Positions 25,304 through 34,367 of a stretch of 64,000 bases of DNA are shown piece by piece. Location: NCBI GenBank assembly GCA_045811525.1, contig JBJMTV010000005.1, forward strand, positions 1 to 64,000, read 5' to 3'. The DNA is from VAZQ01 sp045811525. Its GTDB lineage: Bacteria; Pseudomonadota; Alphaproteobacteria; Rhizobiales; Xanthobacteraceae. The position numbers and the translations under genes were made by a program. How positions within the stretch are numbered: position 1 is the stretch's first letter; each line of letters begins with the position of its first letter. The notes beneath the pieces are model-generated. The model saw only the letters and a list, made by a program, of their open reading frames with translations. It did no database searches and had not been told where the DNA came from.

Positions 25304-26002
25304 TCACGGCTTGCGGCCGGCTGTGGTTATGAGCGGATTGATCCAGTAGCAGGTCCCTTTCCTGAGACTGATCGTTGGTCCCCACTCCGTCTCGCCTGCG
25401 CCCTCGGCGAGCTCAAACCCCAACTTCAGGCTGGCTGCCTCCGTTTCGCGCGTCTTGAGTGCGGTCACGCCTGTTGCCGGTTTCCATTTGTAAGCGGTGC
25501 CGGTTGCCGGGTTGGAAATGCTGAACGTGATCGGCTTGTCGTAGAGCACGTAGACGCGGTTGCGCAGTCCGAGCAAGGCATCGGTCGAGTTTAACAACAG
25601 TCCTGCCTTGCCGATCGGGCTGATCGGAACGGGCGACCAGCCGGCGATCGTCACCCCGGAGGGGGTGAGGGGCACAATGAGGAATTGCATGTCCTCGGTC
25701 CGGATTTTTGCCTCCTCCTCGCACTCCGCCATGGCTTGGACGATCCAGCCGTAATCTGCATCGCTGGCCGTTCCCGGTGCTGCAGAAGGGACATTTGCAG
25801 CCGGCGGCGCTGCGGGCGTCTTGCTGCGAAACATCCACAGCCCGAGCGCAATCACGCCGCCCAGCACGATCACTGCGCCGACGGCAGCGAGCGTGGCGAC
25901 TGGATTGGGCAGATTGGCCGCGCCGCAGCTAGGGCAAACGCGAGCGAAATAGGAGATCGATGCCCCGCATTCGCGACACCGACCAGCCGGCAAATCGATC
26001 AT
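25304..26002 (-). CDS. Zinc-ribbon single-TM protein of unknown function
   Basis: From ATG 26002 this encodes 232 residues. A short zinc ribbon with Cys9, Cys12, Cys23 and Cys26 (CRECG...CPSCG) is followed by one membrane helix (VATLAAVGAVIVLGGVIALGL) and an outer domain of about 160 residues. That domain has Ser/Thr/Pro spacer sequence, MAECEEEAKI, and two beta-rich blocks (YVLYDKPITFSISNPATGTAYKW; a C-terminal GTCYWINPLI). I do not recognise the outer domain. An alternative longer start at 26104 lies inside tctA. It is downstream of the tctA operon by 70 bp in the same direction but seems functionally separate. Confidence 0.75.
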   Translation of the reverse strand: MIDLPAGRCRECGASISYFARVCPSCGAANLPNPVATLAAVGAVIVLGGVIALGLWMFRSKTPAAPPAANVPSAAPGTASDADYGWIVQAMAECEEEAKIRTEDMQFLIVPLTPSGVTIAGWSPVPISPIGKAGLLLNSTDALLGLRNRVYVLYDKPITFSISNPATGTAYKWKPATGVTALKTRETEAASLKLGFELAEGAGETEWGPTISLRKGTCYWINPLITTAGRKP

Positions 26003-26072
26003 TTCGGCAACGCGCTCCGCACGAATAACGCCCAGATTAGCTGATCGGACGGTGGTGTTCGAGCCGGCGATC

Positions 26073-27599
26073 CTACCCGTCCTCGCCCGCTTCGGCGGCG
26101 GCAAGCTTGCTGCGCCAGTCCTTGCGCCGGCGAACGAGCGAGAGCGCCGAAAGGGTGAGCAGCACCCCGCTGAGCGTGAGCAGGAAGCCGGCTATGGGAC
26201 GCTGAAAGAAGATGGTCCAATGCCCATTCGACATGATGAGCGATTGGCGCAGGCTCATCTCGAATGTCGGAGCAATCACCAGGCCAAGCACGAGTGGTGC
26301 AGGATCGAGCCCGAACTTCCGCATGCAATAGCCAATGATTCCCGTGATCAGCATGATCCACACGTCGACGATCGAGTGGCTCACCTCATAGACGCCGATC
26401 ACGCAAAACATGATCACCAGGGGATAGAGGTAGGCATAAGGAATGCGCAGCACGTTCACGAACAGGCCGACCAGCGGCAGGTTGAGGGCAAGCAGCATCA
26501 AGTTGCCCACATACATCGACGCCACGAAACCCCAGAATACATCGGGATGCTCATTCACCAGGGTCGGACCAGGCGAGACGCCATGGATGATCAGCGCCGC
26601 CATCAGCACGGCAGTGATCGGCCCGGTCGGCAGCCCGAGTGCGAGCATCGGCACGAAGGCGCCGGTGGAAGCGGCATTATTCGCGGATTCCGGCCCAGCT
26701 ACGCCGGCCACAGCCCCCGTGCCGAATTCCTCCGGGTGTTTCGAAAGGCGCCGCTCGAGCGCATAGGACAAGAAACTCGAGATGATGTGGGCAGAACCGG
26801 GTGTCAGTCCTATGAGGAAACCAATGACTGAGCCGCGCGCGATCGGCATGGCCGAGGATCGCCATTCCTGCGCGCTCGGTAATAGCTCGCGCAGCTTGGG
26901 TGCGATCACGTTGCCGACTGCCTGTGCCGATGGGGTCGATAGGATCTCGCCCAGCCCGAACAGGCCGACCGCAACGGGCACGATGCCGATGCCATCGCCA
27001 AGCTCCGGAATTCCGAATGAGTAGCGGAAATGACCGGTCATGTTGTCGATGCCGATCATTCCGAGCAGGAGCCCGAAAGAGGCCATCAGCAAAGTGCGGG
27101 TGAGCGAGGTCGATGACATGTAGGCGAGGAATACGAGCCCAAGCACGAGCAGAGCGGTGTATTCCGGTGGTCCAAAGCGAAGTGCGAGTGCGGCGAGCGG
27201 TGGCGCGATGAACGTGAGCACGACGACGGCAAAGGTCCCGGCGATGAACGAGCCCACGGCGGCGATGCACAAAGCAGCGCCGGCGCGCCCTTTCTGCGCC
27301 ATCGCATAGCCGTCGATACAAGTCATCACCGACGATGCTTCGCCTGGAAGGCGCATGAGTATCGATGTGGTGGAACCGCCGTATTGCGAGCCGTAGTAAA
27401 TCCCGGCGAGCATCACCACCGACTTGGTGGTGTCGAGCCCGAATGTCGCGGGTAGAAGGAGGCTGATCCCTGAAAGCGGGCCAATTCCAGGGAGCACGCC
27501 GACGATAGTCCCGACGAGGCAGCCGAGAAACGCATACCACAGCACGTCCGGCTGAAGGGCGACCGAAAAACCGAGCAACAGGCTATCGACCGTCGTCAT
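26073..27599 (-). CDS. tctA: TctA large permease subunit of a tripartite tricarboxylate transporter
   Basis: A 508-residue, about 12-TM protein of the TctA family. It has two inverted halves with the hallmark GTIVGVLPGIGPLSGISLLLP and later GFLIGLTPGSAHIISSFLSY, plus GSQYGGSTTSILMRLPGEASSV. It forms the substrate channel with TctB and uses the periplasmic Bug receptor encoded upstream. The ATG is 1 bp after the tctB stop. Operon order is cyclase, tctC, tctB, tctA, which links uptake to hydrolysis of an imported compound; the ligand is unknown. Confidence 0.94.
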   Translation of the reverse strand: MTTVDSLLLGFSVALQPDVLWYAFLGCLVGTIVGVLPGIGPLSGISLLLPATFGLDTTKSVVMLAGIYYGSQYGGSTTSILMRLPGEASSVMTCIDGYAMAQKGRAGAALCIAAVGSFIAGTFAVVVLTFIAPPLAALALRFGPPEYTALLVLGLVFLAYMSSTSLTRTLLMASFGLLLGMIGIDNMTGHFRYSFGIPELGDGIGIVPVAVGLFGLGEILSTPSAQAVGNVIAPKLRELLPSAQEWRSSAMPIARGSVIGFLIGLTPGSAHIISSFLSYALERRLSKHPEEFGTGAVAGVAGPESANNAASTGAFVPMLALGLPTGPITAVLMAALIIHGVSPGPTLVNEHPDVFWGFVASMYVGNLMLLALNLPLVGLFVNVLRIPYAYLYPLVIMFCVIGVYEVSHSIVDVWIMLITGIIGYCMRKFGLDPAPLVLGLVIAPTFEMSLRQSLIMSNGHWTIFFQRPIAGFLLTLSGVLLTLSALSLVRRRKDWRSKLAAAEAGEDG

Positions 27600-27600
27600 T

Positions 27601-28047
27601 TCAAAAGCCGAGAACGCCTTGCTCGAGCGGCGTCTTCAGCGCTACCGCGAAAAGAAGGTAGGTCAGGCCAACCACGGTGATGCTGTAAGCGGCGGCGGCG
27701 AAAACGTTGCGGCGCTCGGCAAGGACGAGAAGTGCGAACAGGAGCAATGGCAGCGTCAGGAGAAATCCGAGCACCTGATAGAGCGCGACCGCTGCCGCGG
27801 TGATCAGCAGCACCCGTGCCGCATGCGGCAGATCGTGCCAGGGCACGCTCGCGAGCGGCGCACTCTCCCCTCCTTGCACGACAAGAACCACGCCGAGGAG
27901 AGCGATCAGACCCGCGAGTAACTTCGGCATCATCCCGGCTCCTGGGAACGACACAGAGCCGAACGGCAGGTCTCCGCTGAGCGCCAGCACAAGGAGCGCG
28001 AAGGCCACGAACGCGGCGCCTGCTATATGGTCGGTGCGCAGGGTCAT
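27601..28047 (-). CDS. tctB: TctB small membrane subunit
   Basis: A 148-residue protein with four predicted membrane helices (AGAAFVAFALLVLALSGDL; MMPKLLAGLIALLGVVLVVQ; VLLITAAAVALYQVLGF; YSITVVGLTYLLFAVAL). The loop containing FPGAGMMPKL is typical of TctB, where a conserved PR/PK-like segment follows TM1. It starts 34 bp after the receptor gene. The longer frame from 28140 would run into the tctC coding region. Confidence 0.88.
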   Translation of the reverse strand: MTLRTDHIAGAAFVAFALLVLALSGDLPFGSVSFPGAGMMPKLLAGLIALLGVVLVVQGGESAPLASVPWHDLPHAARVLLITAAAVALYQVLGFLLTLPLLLFALLVLAERRNVFAAAAYSITVVGLTYLLFAVALKTPLEQGVLGF

Positions 28048-28081
28048 TCCGATAGGCCCGCTATGGGAGCACGTGCGTTCT

Positions 28082-29056
28082 TTAGCCTTCCACCTTACCG
28101 ATGCTGCGGATTGCCGCCTCGATGCGTTCGGCATCGACATCCCAAAATCTGGCGAAATCCGGCTGGTCCAGATAGGCCGGCTCCTGCCCGAGATTGGCCA
28201 GTGCTGCTTTGAAAGTCTCGGCTTCAGCCGCCTTCTTGAAGGTCTCGCGCAGGTAGGATGTCACATTGCCCGGTATTCCCTTCGGTGCGAAAGCGCCCAC
28301 CCAGAGATAATATTCCACGTCATAGCCGAGTTCTTTCATGGTCGGCACGTCCGGCAACGCGGCAGAGCGTGTAGCGCCGAACAGGGCAAGCGGGCGCGCT
28401 TTGCCCGCCTTGATCTGACCGAGGCAGGCCGAAATTGAAGACACCAGCACCTGCACATTATTGCCAAGAAGAGCCGTAAGCGCAGGACCGCCGCCATTGG
28501 TGGGCAGGTGGCGCAGTTTGAGGCCGCCGGCGGCCTGCATGAATAGTGCGGTCGGAATGTGCAGCGCGCCGTAGAGACCCGAGGAGCTGAACAGGATCTC
28601 GTTCGGCCGCTTGGAGGCATCGTCGATCAACTCTGCGAGCGTCCTGTAACGCTGCTGGTCGTTGACGATCAGCACGCAGGGATCAGCGACGAAGCGCGCC
28701 AGCGGCACGAAATCGGCACGGCTGAACTTTGGCGTCCGTCCGAACAATTTGTCCACCTCTGCGAAGCCGGAGATCGACGTAAGGTGAAGGAGAAGCGTAT
28801 AGCCGTCAGGCTTGGCATTGGCGGCAAACTGAGCACCGACCGCGCCGGCCGCTCCTGCTTTCGTGTCCATGACCACAGGCTTACGGATGAGCGGCTCCAT
28901 CACTGCTGCCAAAGGACGGCCGACCACGTCTACGGCACCGCCAGGCGGAAACGGATTGACCAGGGTGATTGCGCGCGAGGGATAAGCGTCCTGCGCCAGA
29001 GAAGGCGTCAATGCCGCCGCCGCGGCTGTGCCCAGAACGAAGCTGCGTCGGTCCAT
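28082..29056 (-). CDS. tctC: Bug-type (TctC) periplasmic solute receptor
   Basis: A 324-residue receptor starting MDRRSFVLGTAAAAALTPSL, with a Tat-like or Sec signal. The first mature strand AYPSRAITLVNPFPPGGAVDVVGRPLA is the Bug signature, followed by NAKPDGYTLL, FSSSGLYGALHIPTALF, a GGGPALTALLGNNVQVL segment and TRSAALPDVPTMKELGYDVEYYLW. Bug proteins bind carboxylates or amides through water-mediated contacts, so the ligand is not predictable. It belongs to the TTT operon between the cyclase and tctB. Confidence 0.93.
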   Translation of the reverse strand: MDRRSFVLGTAAAAALTPSLAQDAYPSRAITLVNPFPPGGAVDVVGRPLAAVMEPLIRKPVVMDTKAGAAGAVGAQFAANAKPDGYTLLLHLTSISGFAEVDKLFGRTPKFSRADFVPLARFVADPCVLIVNDQQRYRTLAELIDDASKRPNEILFSSSGLYGALHIPTALFMQAAGGLKLRHLPTNGGGPALTALLGNNVQVLVSSISACLGQIKAGKARPLALFGATRSAALPDVPTMKELGYDVEYYLWVGAFAPKGIPGNVTSYLRETFKKAAEAETFKAALANLGQEPAYLDQPDFARFWDVDAERIEAAIRSIGKVEG

Positions 29057-29175
29057 GCAGGCGCTCCTCACGTTTGTTCTGTTCTCGAAGGGGGACGCTC
29101 GCTGATGCCAACATCAGGAGCGCGTTCCCGGCCGCTCGATGGCGTCCGAAGAGGGATGACCGCGAGCGGCCATCC

Positions 29176-29949
29176 TTAATCGAGGATCGCTACCGCGCGG
29201 GTCCAGCCTGCGGATCCGCCGCGTACCTTTACGGGAAAGCAGCTCACGACGAAACCGTTGGCGGGTAGCTCCTGCAGATTGTGCAGCTTCTCGAGGTGGC
29301 AGTAGCCGATCTCGCGGCCCACTCGATGCCCTTCCCAGATCAGGCCGGCGTCGCCTGTGGCAAGATATTTCTCCTTGGTATGCACGAAGGGCGCGTCCCA
29401 ACTCCATCCGTCCGTTCCAGTGACGCGTACGCCCTTTTCCACCAGGTACAGTGTGGCTTGGCGCCCCAGGCCGCAGCCCTTAGCGACGTAGTCGGGTTGT
29501 CCGTACGCCGCGCCAGCACTGGTGTTCACCAGAACGATCTCGAGCGGTTTGAGCGTGTGACCTATCCGTTCGAGCTCGTTCTGCACATCCATCGCGGTCG
29601 CAACATAGCCGTCGGCAAAATGGCGGAAGTCGAGCTTCACACCGGGCTGCAGGCACCACTCCAACGGTACCTCATCGATGGTGATGGCGCGCTGACCGCG
29701 GTCCATGGTCGAGGCAAAATGCCAGGGCGCGTCCAGGTGGGTGGTGTTGTGGGTCGAGAGCCTAATCCATTCGAATGCCCAGCCCTCGCCATCCGGCAGC
29801 TCATCCTCGCGCAATCCGGGGAAGAACTTCACCAAGTCGGCGGCCGTCTCGCGGTGCTTGAAATAATCGATTTTCGGACCGTAGCCCGAAGGATCGGCGG
29901 CGACATCGTTCTCCAGTGGCACGGAAATGTCGATCAGCTTGCGCGGCAT
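29176..29949 (-). CDS. Cyclase-family (PF04199, KynB-like) metal-dependent hydrolase
   Basis: A 257-residue protein starting MPRKLIDISVPLENDVAADP. It has the metal motif HNTTHLDAPWH (His67, His71, Asp73, His77), close to the family HxGTHxDxPxH. Family members include kynurenine formamidase (KynB) and isatin hydrolase, which cleave amide or lactam bonds using Zn or Mn. It is the first gene of the TTT operon, 119 bp before the receptor, and may process the transported compound. Genuine KynB is usually shorter and beside kynU/kynA, so kynurenine hydrolysis is not assumed. Confidence 0.88.
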   Translation of the reverse strand: MPRKLIDISVPLENDVAADPSGYGPKIDYFKHRETAADLVKFFPGLREDELPDGEGWAFEWIRLSTHNTTHLDAPWHFASTMDRGQRAITIDEVPLEWCLQPGVKLDFRHFADGYVATAMDVQNELERIGHTLKPLEIVLVNTSAGAAYGQPDYVAKGCGLGRQATLYLVEKGVRVTGTDGWSWDAPFVHTKEKYLATGDAGLIWEGHRVGREIGYCHLEKLHNLQELPANGFVVSCFPVKVRGGSAGWTRAVAILD

Positions 29950-30026
29950 GCAGAGTCCTGCCGGTGAATGGTTGAACTGTCGCATCGGTCCTGCTCATGT
30001 CGGCCTTGTCAATCGTGGAGAGCAGC

Positions 30027-30332
30027 ATGCCGGCCTATTGGGTAGCCCGATCCAAAATCAACGAGCCCGTTGAATACAAGAAATATACCGACCTCGTGCC
30101 GGCCATCATTGCCAAGTTCGGCGGCAAGGTTCTTGCCCGCGGCGGCCACTATCAGATCATGGAAGGACCCGACAAGTTTCAGCGCTTCGTGGTGATCGAG
30201 TTTCCGAGCTTCGAGCAAGGTGTCGCCTGTTTCAGCTCGCCCGAATACGAGACCGCCGCCCGTTTTCGCCGCGGTGGTGCCGGTGAGGTCGAGACCGTGA
30301 TCGTCGATGGTGGCGATGCCTCGGCGAGGTAG
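30027..30332 (+). CDS. DUF1330 small protein (dimeric alpha/beta barrel)
   Basis: A 101-residue protein from ATG 30027 (GTGGAGAGC upstream). It follows the DUF1330 pattern: MPAYWVARSKINEPVEYKKY, KVLARGGHYQIMEGPDKFQR, VIEFPSFEQGVACFSSPEYE and a terminal VIVDG. These ferredoxin-like domains are related to monooxygenase/EthD-type small barrels; the catalytic role is uncertain. It is divergent from the cyclase by 77 bp and convergent with livF by 16 bp. Confidence 0.85.
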   Translation: MPAYWVARSKINEPVEYKKYTDLVPAIIAKFGGKVLARGGHYQIMEGPDKFQRFVVIEFPSFEQGVACFSSPEYETAARFRRGGAGEVETVIVDGGDASAR

Positions 30333-30348
30333 TGCGATCCGCCGCTGA

Positions 30349-31080
30349 TCACAGGCCGAGATAGAACTTGCGGATCAGCTCGTTGTTATTGAGCTCGTCG
30401 GCCGAGCGGCCTTCGAAGGCGATCTGTCCATGCACGATGACGTAGCCGCGATCGGCAATGCGCAGCGCCTGCGGAAAGTTCTGCTCCGCCATCAACACCG
30501 TAAGCTTGTACTGGTCCTTGAGCTCTTTGATCTTATCGATGGTGCGGCTGACCAGCACCGGGGCCAAGCCTACGGAGGGCTCATCGATTAGCAGGATGCG
30601 GGGAGCCAGCATCAGCGCGCGCGCCAATGCGAGCATCTGCTGCTCGCCGCCGCTCATCGAGCCGGCGAGCTGGCTGCGCCGCTCGGCGAGGCGCGGAAAG
30701 CATTCGAAGCAGAACGCGAGATTGGTTTTGAGCTCGCGGCGCGCCTTCGGCCGAAACGCTCCGAGCAGCAGATTCTCCTCGACAGTCAGTCGCGGAAACA
30801 GCCGGCGTCCTTCCGGCACGAGCGCAATGCCGAGATCAACGATCTGCTCGGTGGTGCGGCCGACGAGATCGTGACTGGTGCCGTCGATTTCGACGGTGAT
30901 CCGGCCAGCGCGCGGGCGCACCATGCCCATGACGCATTTCATTAAAGTCGACTTGCCATTGCCGTTGGTGCCGAGCAGCACCACCGTCTCGCCGCCCCTG
31001 ACACTGAGGGAGACGTCCTCGAGCACGCGTACCGCGCCGTAGGCAGCGTCGACCTTCTCAATGGTGAGGCTATTCGCCAA
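30349..31080 (-). CDS. livF: LivF-type branched-chain amino acid ABC transporter ATPase
   Basis: ABC ATPase with Walker A LGTNGNGKST, signature SGGEQQMLALARAL, Walker B RILLIDEPSVGLAP and the switch His replaced in VLMAEQNFPQALRIAD, as usual for LivF. I place the start at TTG 31080, which overlaps livG by 11 bp and has AGAAGG 6 bp upstream, giving 243 residues. An ATG at 31137 would lie 68 bp inside livG. It pairs with LivG to drive the LivHM permease. HAAT-family systems import branched amino acids but also urea, amides or aromatic acids. Confidence 0.92.
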   Translation of the reverse strand: MANSLTIEKVDAAYGAVRVLEDVSLSVRGGETVVLLGTNGNGKSTLMKCVMGMVRPRAGRITVEIDGTSHDLVGRTTEQIVDLGIALVPEGRRLFPRLTVEENLLLGAFRPKARRELKTNLAFCFECFPRLAERRSQLAGSMSGGEQQMLALARALMLAPRILLIDEPSVGLAPVLVSRTIDKIKELKDQYKLTVLMAEQNFPQALRIADRGYVIVHGQIAFEGRSADELNNNELIRKFYLGL

Positions 31081-31807
31081 GGTAAGCCTTCTCCACCTCA
31101 GACTCGCAAATGACGTTTTCCGGTGCGCCGTCCGCAATCTTCTTGCCTGAGACCAGCACGATCAGCCGCTGCGAGAACCTCATCACCGCGCGCATAATGT
31201 GCTCGATGAGAATGATCGTGATCCCGCGCTCATTGAGCTTGATGAGCAAGCCCACGATGTCGTCAACCTCGGACTGCGACAGGCCGGCCATGGATTCATC
31301 GGCGATCAGAAGCTTGGGCTCCGCGGCCATCGCGCGAGCGAGCTCGAGCTTGCGCATCTCCACCTGCGTCAGATCGCGTGGCAGCTTGGTCCCCTTGTCG
31401 GCGAGCCCGACGAGTTGCAAAAGCTCGATGCAGCGCGCGTCGAGCTCGGCACGCCCCAGGAAATTTCCCGGCCGCGCATTCACTGTGTAGAGGAGGGGCA
31501 CCCGCAAGTTATTGGCCACGCTCAAGCTCGCGAACGGACGCGGCAACTGAAAGCTCCGCGCCATGCCGCGGCGCGTGCGCTCGTGCGTGAGTAGACCGTC
31601 GACGGGCTGCCCGTCGAAGCGCACCCTGCCGCTCTCGTTGTTGAGCGTGCCGCAAATGCAGTTCACGAGCGTGGATTTGCCCGAGCCGTTCGGACCAATC
31701 AGGCCGACACGTTCGCCCTGTGCGACTGACAGGTTGATGCCGTCGAGTGCAACAAAACCGCCAAAGCGCTTGCTCAAACCCTCGATCTCGAGGAGGGGGG
31801 TGCTCAT
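31070..31807 (-). CDS. livG: LivG-type ABC transporter ATPase
   Basis: A 245-residue ABC ATPase starting at ATG 31807 in a 4-bp ATGA overlap with livM. It has Walker A LIGPNGSGKSTLVNCICGTL, the LivG-specific insertion with RTRRGMARSFQLPRPF, signature region DLTQVEMRKLELARAM (the C-loop is degenerate), Walker B KLLIADESMAGLS and switch His in IILIEHIM. The degenerate signature and Ser in the Walker B neighbourhood are mild oddities; LivF supplies a canonical signature. Fourth position in operon livH-livM-livG-livF is LivF. Confidence 0.92.
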   Translation of the reverse strand: MSTPLLEIEGLSKRFGGFVALDGINLSVAQGERVGLIGPNGSGKSTLVNCICGTLNNESGRVRFDGQPVDGLLTHERTRRGMARSFQLPRPFASLSVANNLRVPLLYTVNARPGNFLGRAELDARCIELLQLVGLADKGTKLPRDLTQVEMRKLELARAMAAEPKLLIADESMAGLSQSEVDDIVGLLIKLNERGITIILIEHIMRAVMRFSQRLIVLVSGKKIADGAPENVICESEVEKAYLGE

Positions 31808-32748
31808 TTCGGTTTTCGGCGCCACACGCCGCGCGCCAGCCCGATGATGCCGTTGGGAGCAATGATGACGAAGACGATGAGCAGAACTCCGACGATCAGC
31901 ACGTTGAGCGAGCTGGAGATCGTGACCGTCGCATATTGCTGCAGGGAGCCGAGCAGGATCGCGCCGATAAGCGGTCCGGCCCAGCTGGTCGTGCCGCCGA
32001 TCATGGGCATGGCAATCGAGTTCACCGCATATTCGAGGCCGAAGGCCGAGGATGGCTGCAGATAGCCGATGTAGTAGGGGAACGGGGCGCCGGCCATGCC
32101 CATCAACCCGCCTGACAAGGTGGTGGCGATCAGCTTGAGCTTCAGGGTCGGGACACCGGAGGCTTCCGCCGCGAGCTCGTCGTCGCGAATCGTGGCGAAG
32201 CCGTAGCCGAGCTGCGAGCGTTCAATACCGCGAGCGACGGCAAGCGAAACCAGCACCAGGCCGAGCATCAGCAAAAACAGGTATTGGATATAGGGCCCGA
32301 TCCACGGCACCTCGGCGCCCCTGATGATATAGGCGCCGCGCGAGCCGCCGACGTAATCCCAATTGACGATGAAGGTCTGCAGCACGACCGCAAGTGCGAG
32401 TGTGGCGATGGCGAAGAAAGCCCCGCGCAGCCGCAGGGTGAGATAGCCCATCCCGAGTCCCACCACGGCGGAGACTACACCGCCGATCAGGATGAGAAGC
32501 GGGATCGGCAACGGATACGCCTTGTGCAGGAACACAGTCGAGTATGCCCCAAGCGCAAAGAATGCGGCGGAGCCGAAATTCACGTAGCCGGTATAGCCGC
32601 CGAGTATGTTCCAGGCCGTTGCCAGGACGATGAACTGCAACACGGTATAGCCGGCGAAGAAGACGTAATCGTTGTTGACCAGGCGCGCGCCAAAAAAGGC
32701 GAGCGCCGCGAGCAAAATGGCGATCAAGAGGAAGGCCCAGGTCGGCAC
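31804..32748 (-). CDS. livM: LivM-type ABC permease
   Basis: A 314-residue membrane protein with about 9-10 helices. The LivM signature is present: TAWNILGGYTGYVNFGSAAFFALGAYS, LTLRLRGAFFAIATLAL and the late GGTTSWAGPLIGAILLGSLQ loop that contacts the ATPase. It pairs with LivH to form the inner-membrane channel. Starts 10 bp after livH and overlaps livG. Confidence 0.94.
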   Translation of the reverse strand: MPTWAFLLIAILLAALAFFGARLVNNDYVFFAGYTVLQFIVLATAWNILGGYTGYVNFGSAAFFALGAYSTVFLHKAYPLPIPLLILIGGVVSAVVGLGMGYLTLRLRGAFFAIATLALAVVLQTFIVNWDYVGGSRGAYIIRGAEVPWIGPYIQYLFLLMLGLVLVSLAVARGIERSQLGYGFATIRDDELAAEASGVPTLKLKLIATTLSGGLMGMAGAPFPYYIGYLQPSSAFGLEYAVNSIAMPMIGGTTSWAGPLIGAILLGSLQQYATVTISSSLNVLIVGVLLIVFVIIAPNGIIGLARGVWRRKPK

Positions 32749-32758
32749 GCTCGCGATC

Positions 32759-33634
32759 CTATCGCCCGAGAAGGCCGGCGGGACGAAATGCCAAAGTCAG
32801 CAGCAGCACTCCGAACGCGACAGCAGGTGCCCATGAAGGTCCGTAGAATGTCGCGGTAAAGCTTTCGATGATGCCCAGCAGCATCGCGCCGATCACCGTA
32901 CCGGGAAGGCTGCCGAGGCCGCCCAGCACGCAGATCGCGAAGACGCGACCGATATACTCGCGGCCCACCGACGGTTCGACGGGCTGAATGATGATGAGCA
33001 GCGCGCCCGCGACCGAGGTGGTGGCAATTGAAATACCGAAAGCCACCCGCTTGATGGCCGTCGGCGAGGCTCCCATCAGCTGCAGGGCAAGCTGATCCTG
33101 TGCCACAGCCGAAATCGCCCGCCCAGTGAATGTGTGTGACAGATAGAGTTGCACAGCACCGCACATAATGAGCGCGGCTGCGCAGGGTACCAGCATCCGC
33201 AGCGGCAGATCGATGAGCCCGAGCCGCAAACTCGGCCCGATATAGGACGCTTCGACGTACCGATAATCCACGCCAAACACGAAGATCAGCAGCACCTCGG
33301 TGACGAACAGAAGACCGAAAAAGAACGAGAGACCGCGCAGCGCCTCCTGACCGCGCCGCTCAAACGATTCGTAATAAACCTGATAGACGGCGGCGCCGAG
33401 CAGGTAGAACACCGGCAGCATGATGATGCTGATCAGGATGGGATCGAGGCCGTAATGCGTATTCACGATATACGCAATGTAGGAGCCGAGAATAATGAAG
33501 GCCGGATGCGCAATGTTGACGATGTCGAGAATGCCGAACGAGATCGACACGCCAATCGTCACTGCGGCATAGAAACCGCCGAGCAGAATGCCGGCGATCA
33601 CCGCATTGATCAGCAAGTCGAAGCTGATGCCCAC
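32759..33634 (-). CDS. livH: LivH-type ABC permease
   Basis: A 291-residue membrane protein with eight or so helices, including GILLGGFYAAVTIGVSISFGILDIVNIAHP near the N-terminus and the coupling-loop segment FAICVLGGLGSLPGTVIGAMLLGIIES. First gene of the livHMGF operon. No periplasmic Leu/Ile/Val-binding receptor gene is adjacent: upstream is a 224 bp gap and a cupin, downstream a convergent DUF1330 gene. Confidence 0.94.
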   Translation of the reverse strand: MGISFDLLINAVIAGILLGGFYAAVTIGVSISFGILDIVNIAHPAFIILGSYIAYIVNTHYGLDPILISIIMLPVFYLLGAAVYQVYYESFERRGQEALRGLSFFFGLLFVTEVLLIFVFGVDYRYVEASYIGPSLRLGLIDLPLRMLVPCAAALIMCGAVQLYLSHTFTGRAISAVAQDQLALQLMGASPTAIKRVAFGISIATTSVAGALLIIIQPVEPSVGREYIGRVFAICVLGGLGSLPGTVIGAMLLGIIESFTATFYGPSWAPAVAFGVLLLTLAFRPAGLLGR

Positions 33635-33858
33635 CTGTCCCCCCGCGAGCGAAACAGCATGCGCGTGCGATCGCGCTTTTGTTGAAGGCAGTGTGCAGGA
33701 ACGTTGGGGCGTTGGCTAGTGGGCGTGGTTGCGACAGTGACGCATGAACGGACGAAAACGAATTCCGGCCACTTTTTGTCCCCGAGCGCGGGCATAATGA
33801 CGAAGACACTCGAACACCGGCTTTAGAACGCTGCGCTCGACCAGCAGGGGGTGATCAG

Positions 33859-34308
33859 TCATGCTGCCGCTTGTTGGCGCACGGACTCGGGTAATGGCAG
33901 TGGCTTGTTGGCACTCTGCAGGAATTCGATGGTCATGAAGACCATCTCCTTGTCGCCGAGATTTTCCAGGTCATGCACCTTGAACTTGCCGGCACCATAC
34001 GATTCGTGCCGCGTCTCACCAGGTGCGTAGGTGTATTCTACCGTCGTGCCGTCGTGCACGTGCTGGCGGCCACGACCGCCCGTCACCGACGTCCAGAAAT
34101 AATCGAGCACATGACGGTGAAAGCCGATGCGCTCGCCCGGCGCCAAGCGGATGATCCAAACCCGCACGCGATCCGTCTCCGAGAGCAGCGTCGAGCCGAC
34201 ACACGGGTTATGGTTCCTGCTCTCGCGCTCGAGCTCGGCGATAAGCTCCGGCCTCCAGGCCGATTTGTCAGAGCTCTCTGCGTGCTTGTCTAGCATGGTC
34301 AAGGCCAT
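33859..34308 (-). CDS. Cupin-domain protein
   Basis: A 149-residue single-domain cupin. Metal-ligand-like motifs are GERIGFHRHVLDYFWTSVTGG (motif 1 region, His pair) and GETRHESYGAGKFKVHDLENLG (motif 2 region). The spacing resembles small cupins found in aromatic or organic-acid breakdown clusters. It is upstream of livH on the same strand (224 bp) and divergent from the FAD monooxygenase (59 bp), so it probably belongs to one of these units. The reaction is unknown. Confidence 0.78.
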   Translation of the reverse strand: MALTMLDKHAESSDKSAWRPELIAELERESRNHNPCVGSTLLSETDRVRVWIIRLAPGERIGFHRHVLDYFWTSVTGGRGRQHVHDGTTVEYTYAPGETRHESYGAGKFKVHDLENLGDKEMVFMTIEFLQSANKPLPLPESVRQQAAA

Positions 34309-34367
34309 GACATTCCTCCTACTTTCAGCTGATATATAGCATTTTCCCCCGCCTCAGGAAATCCAGT

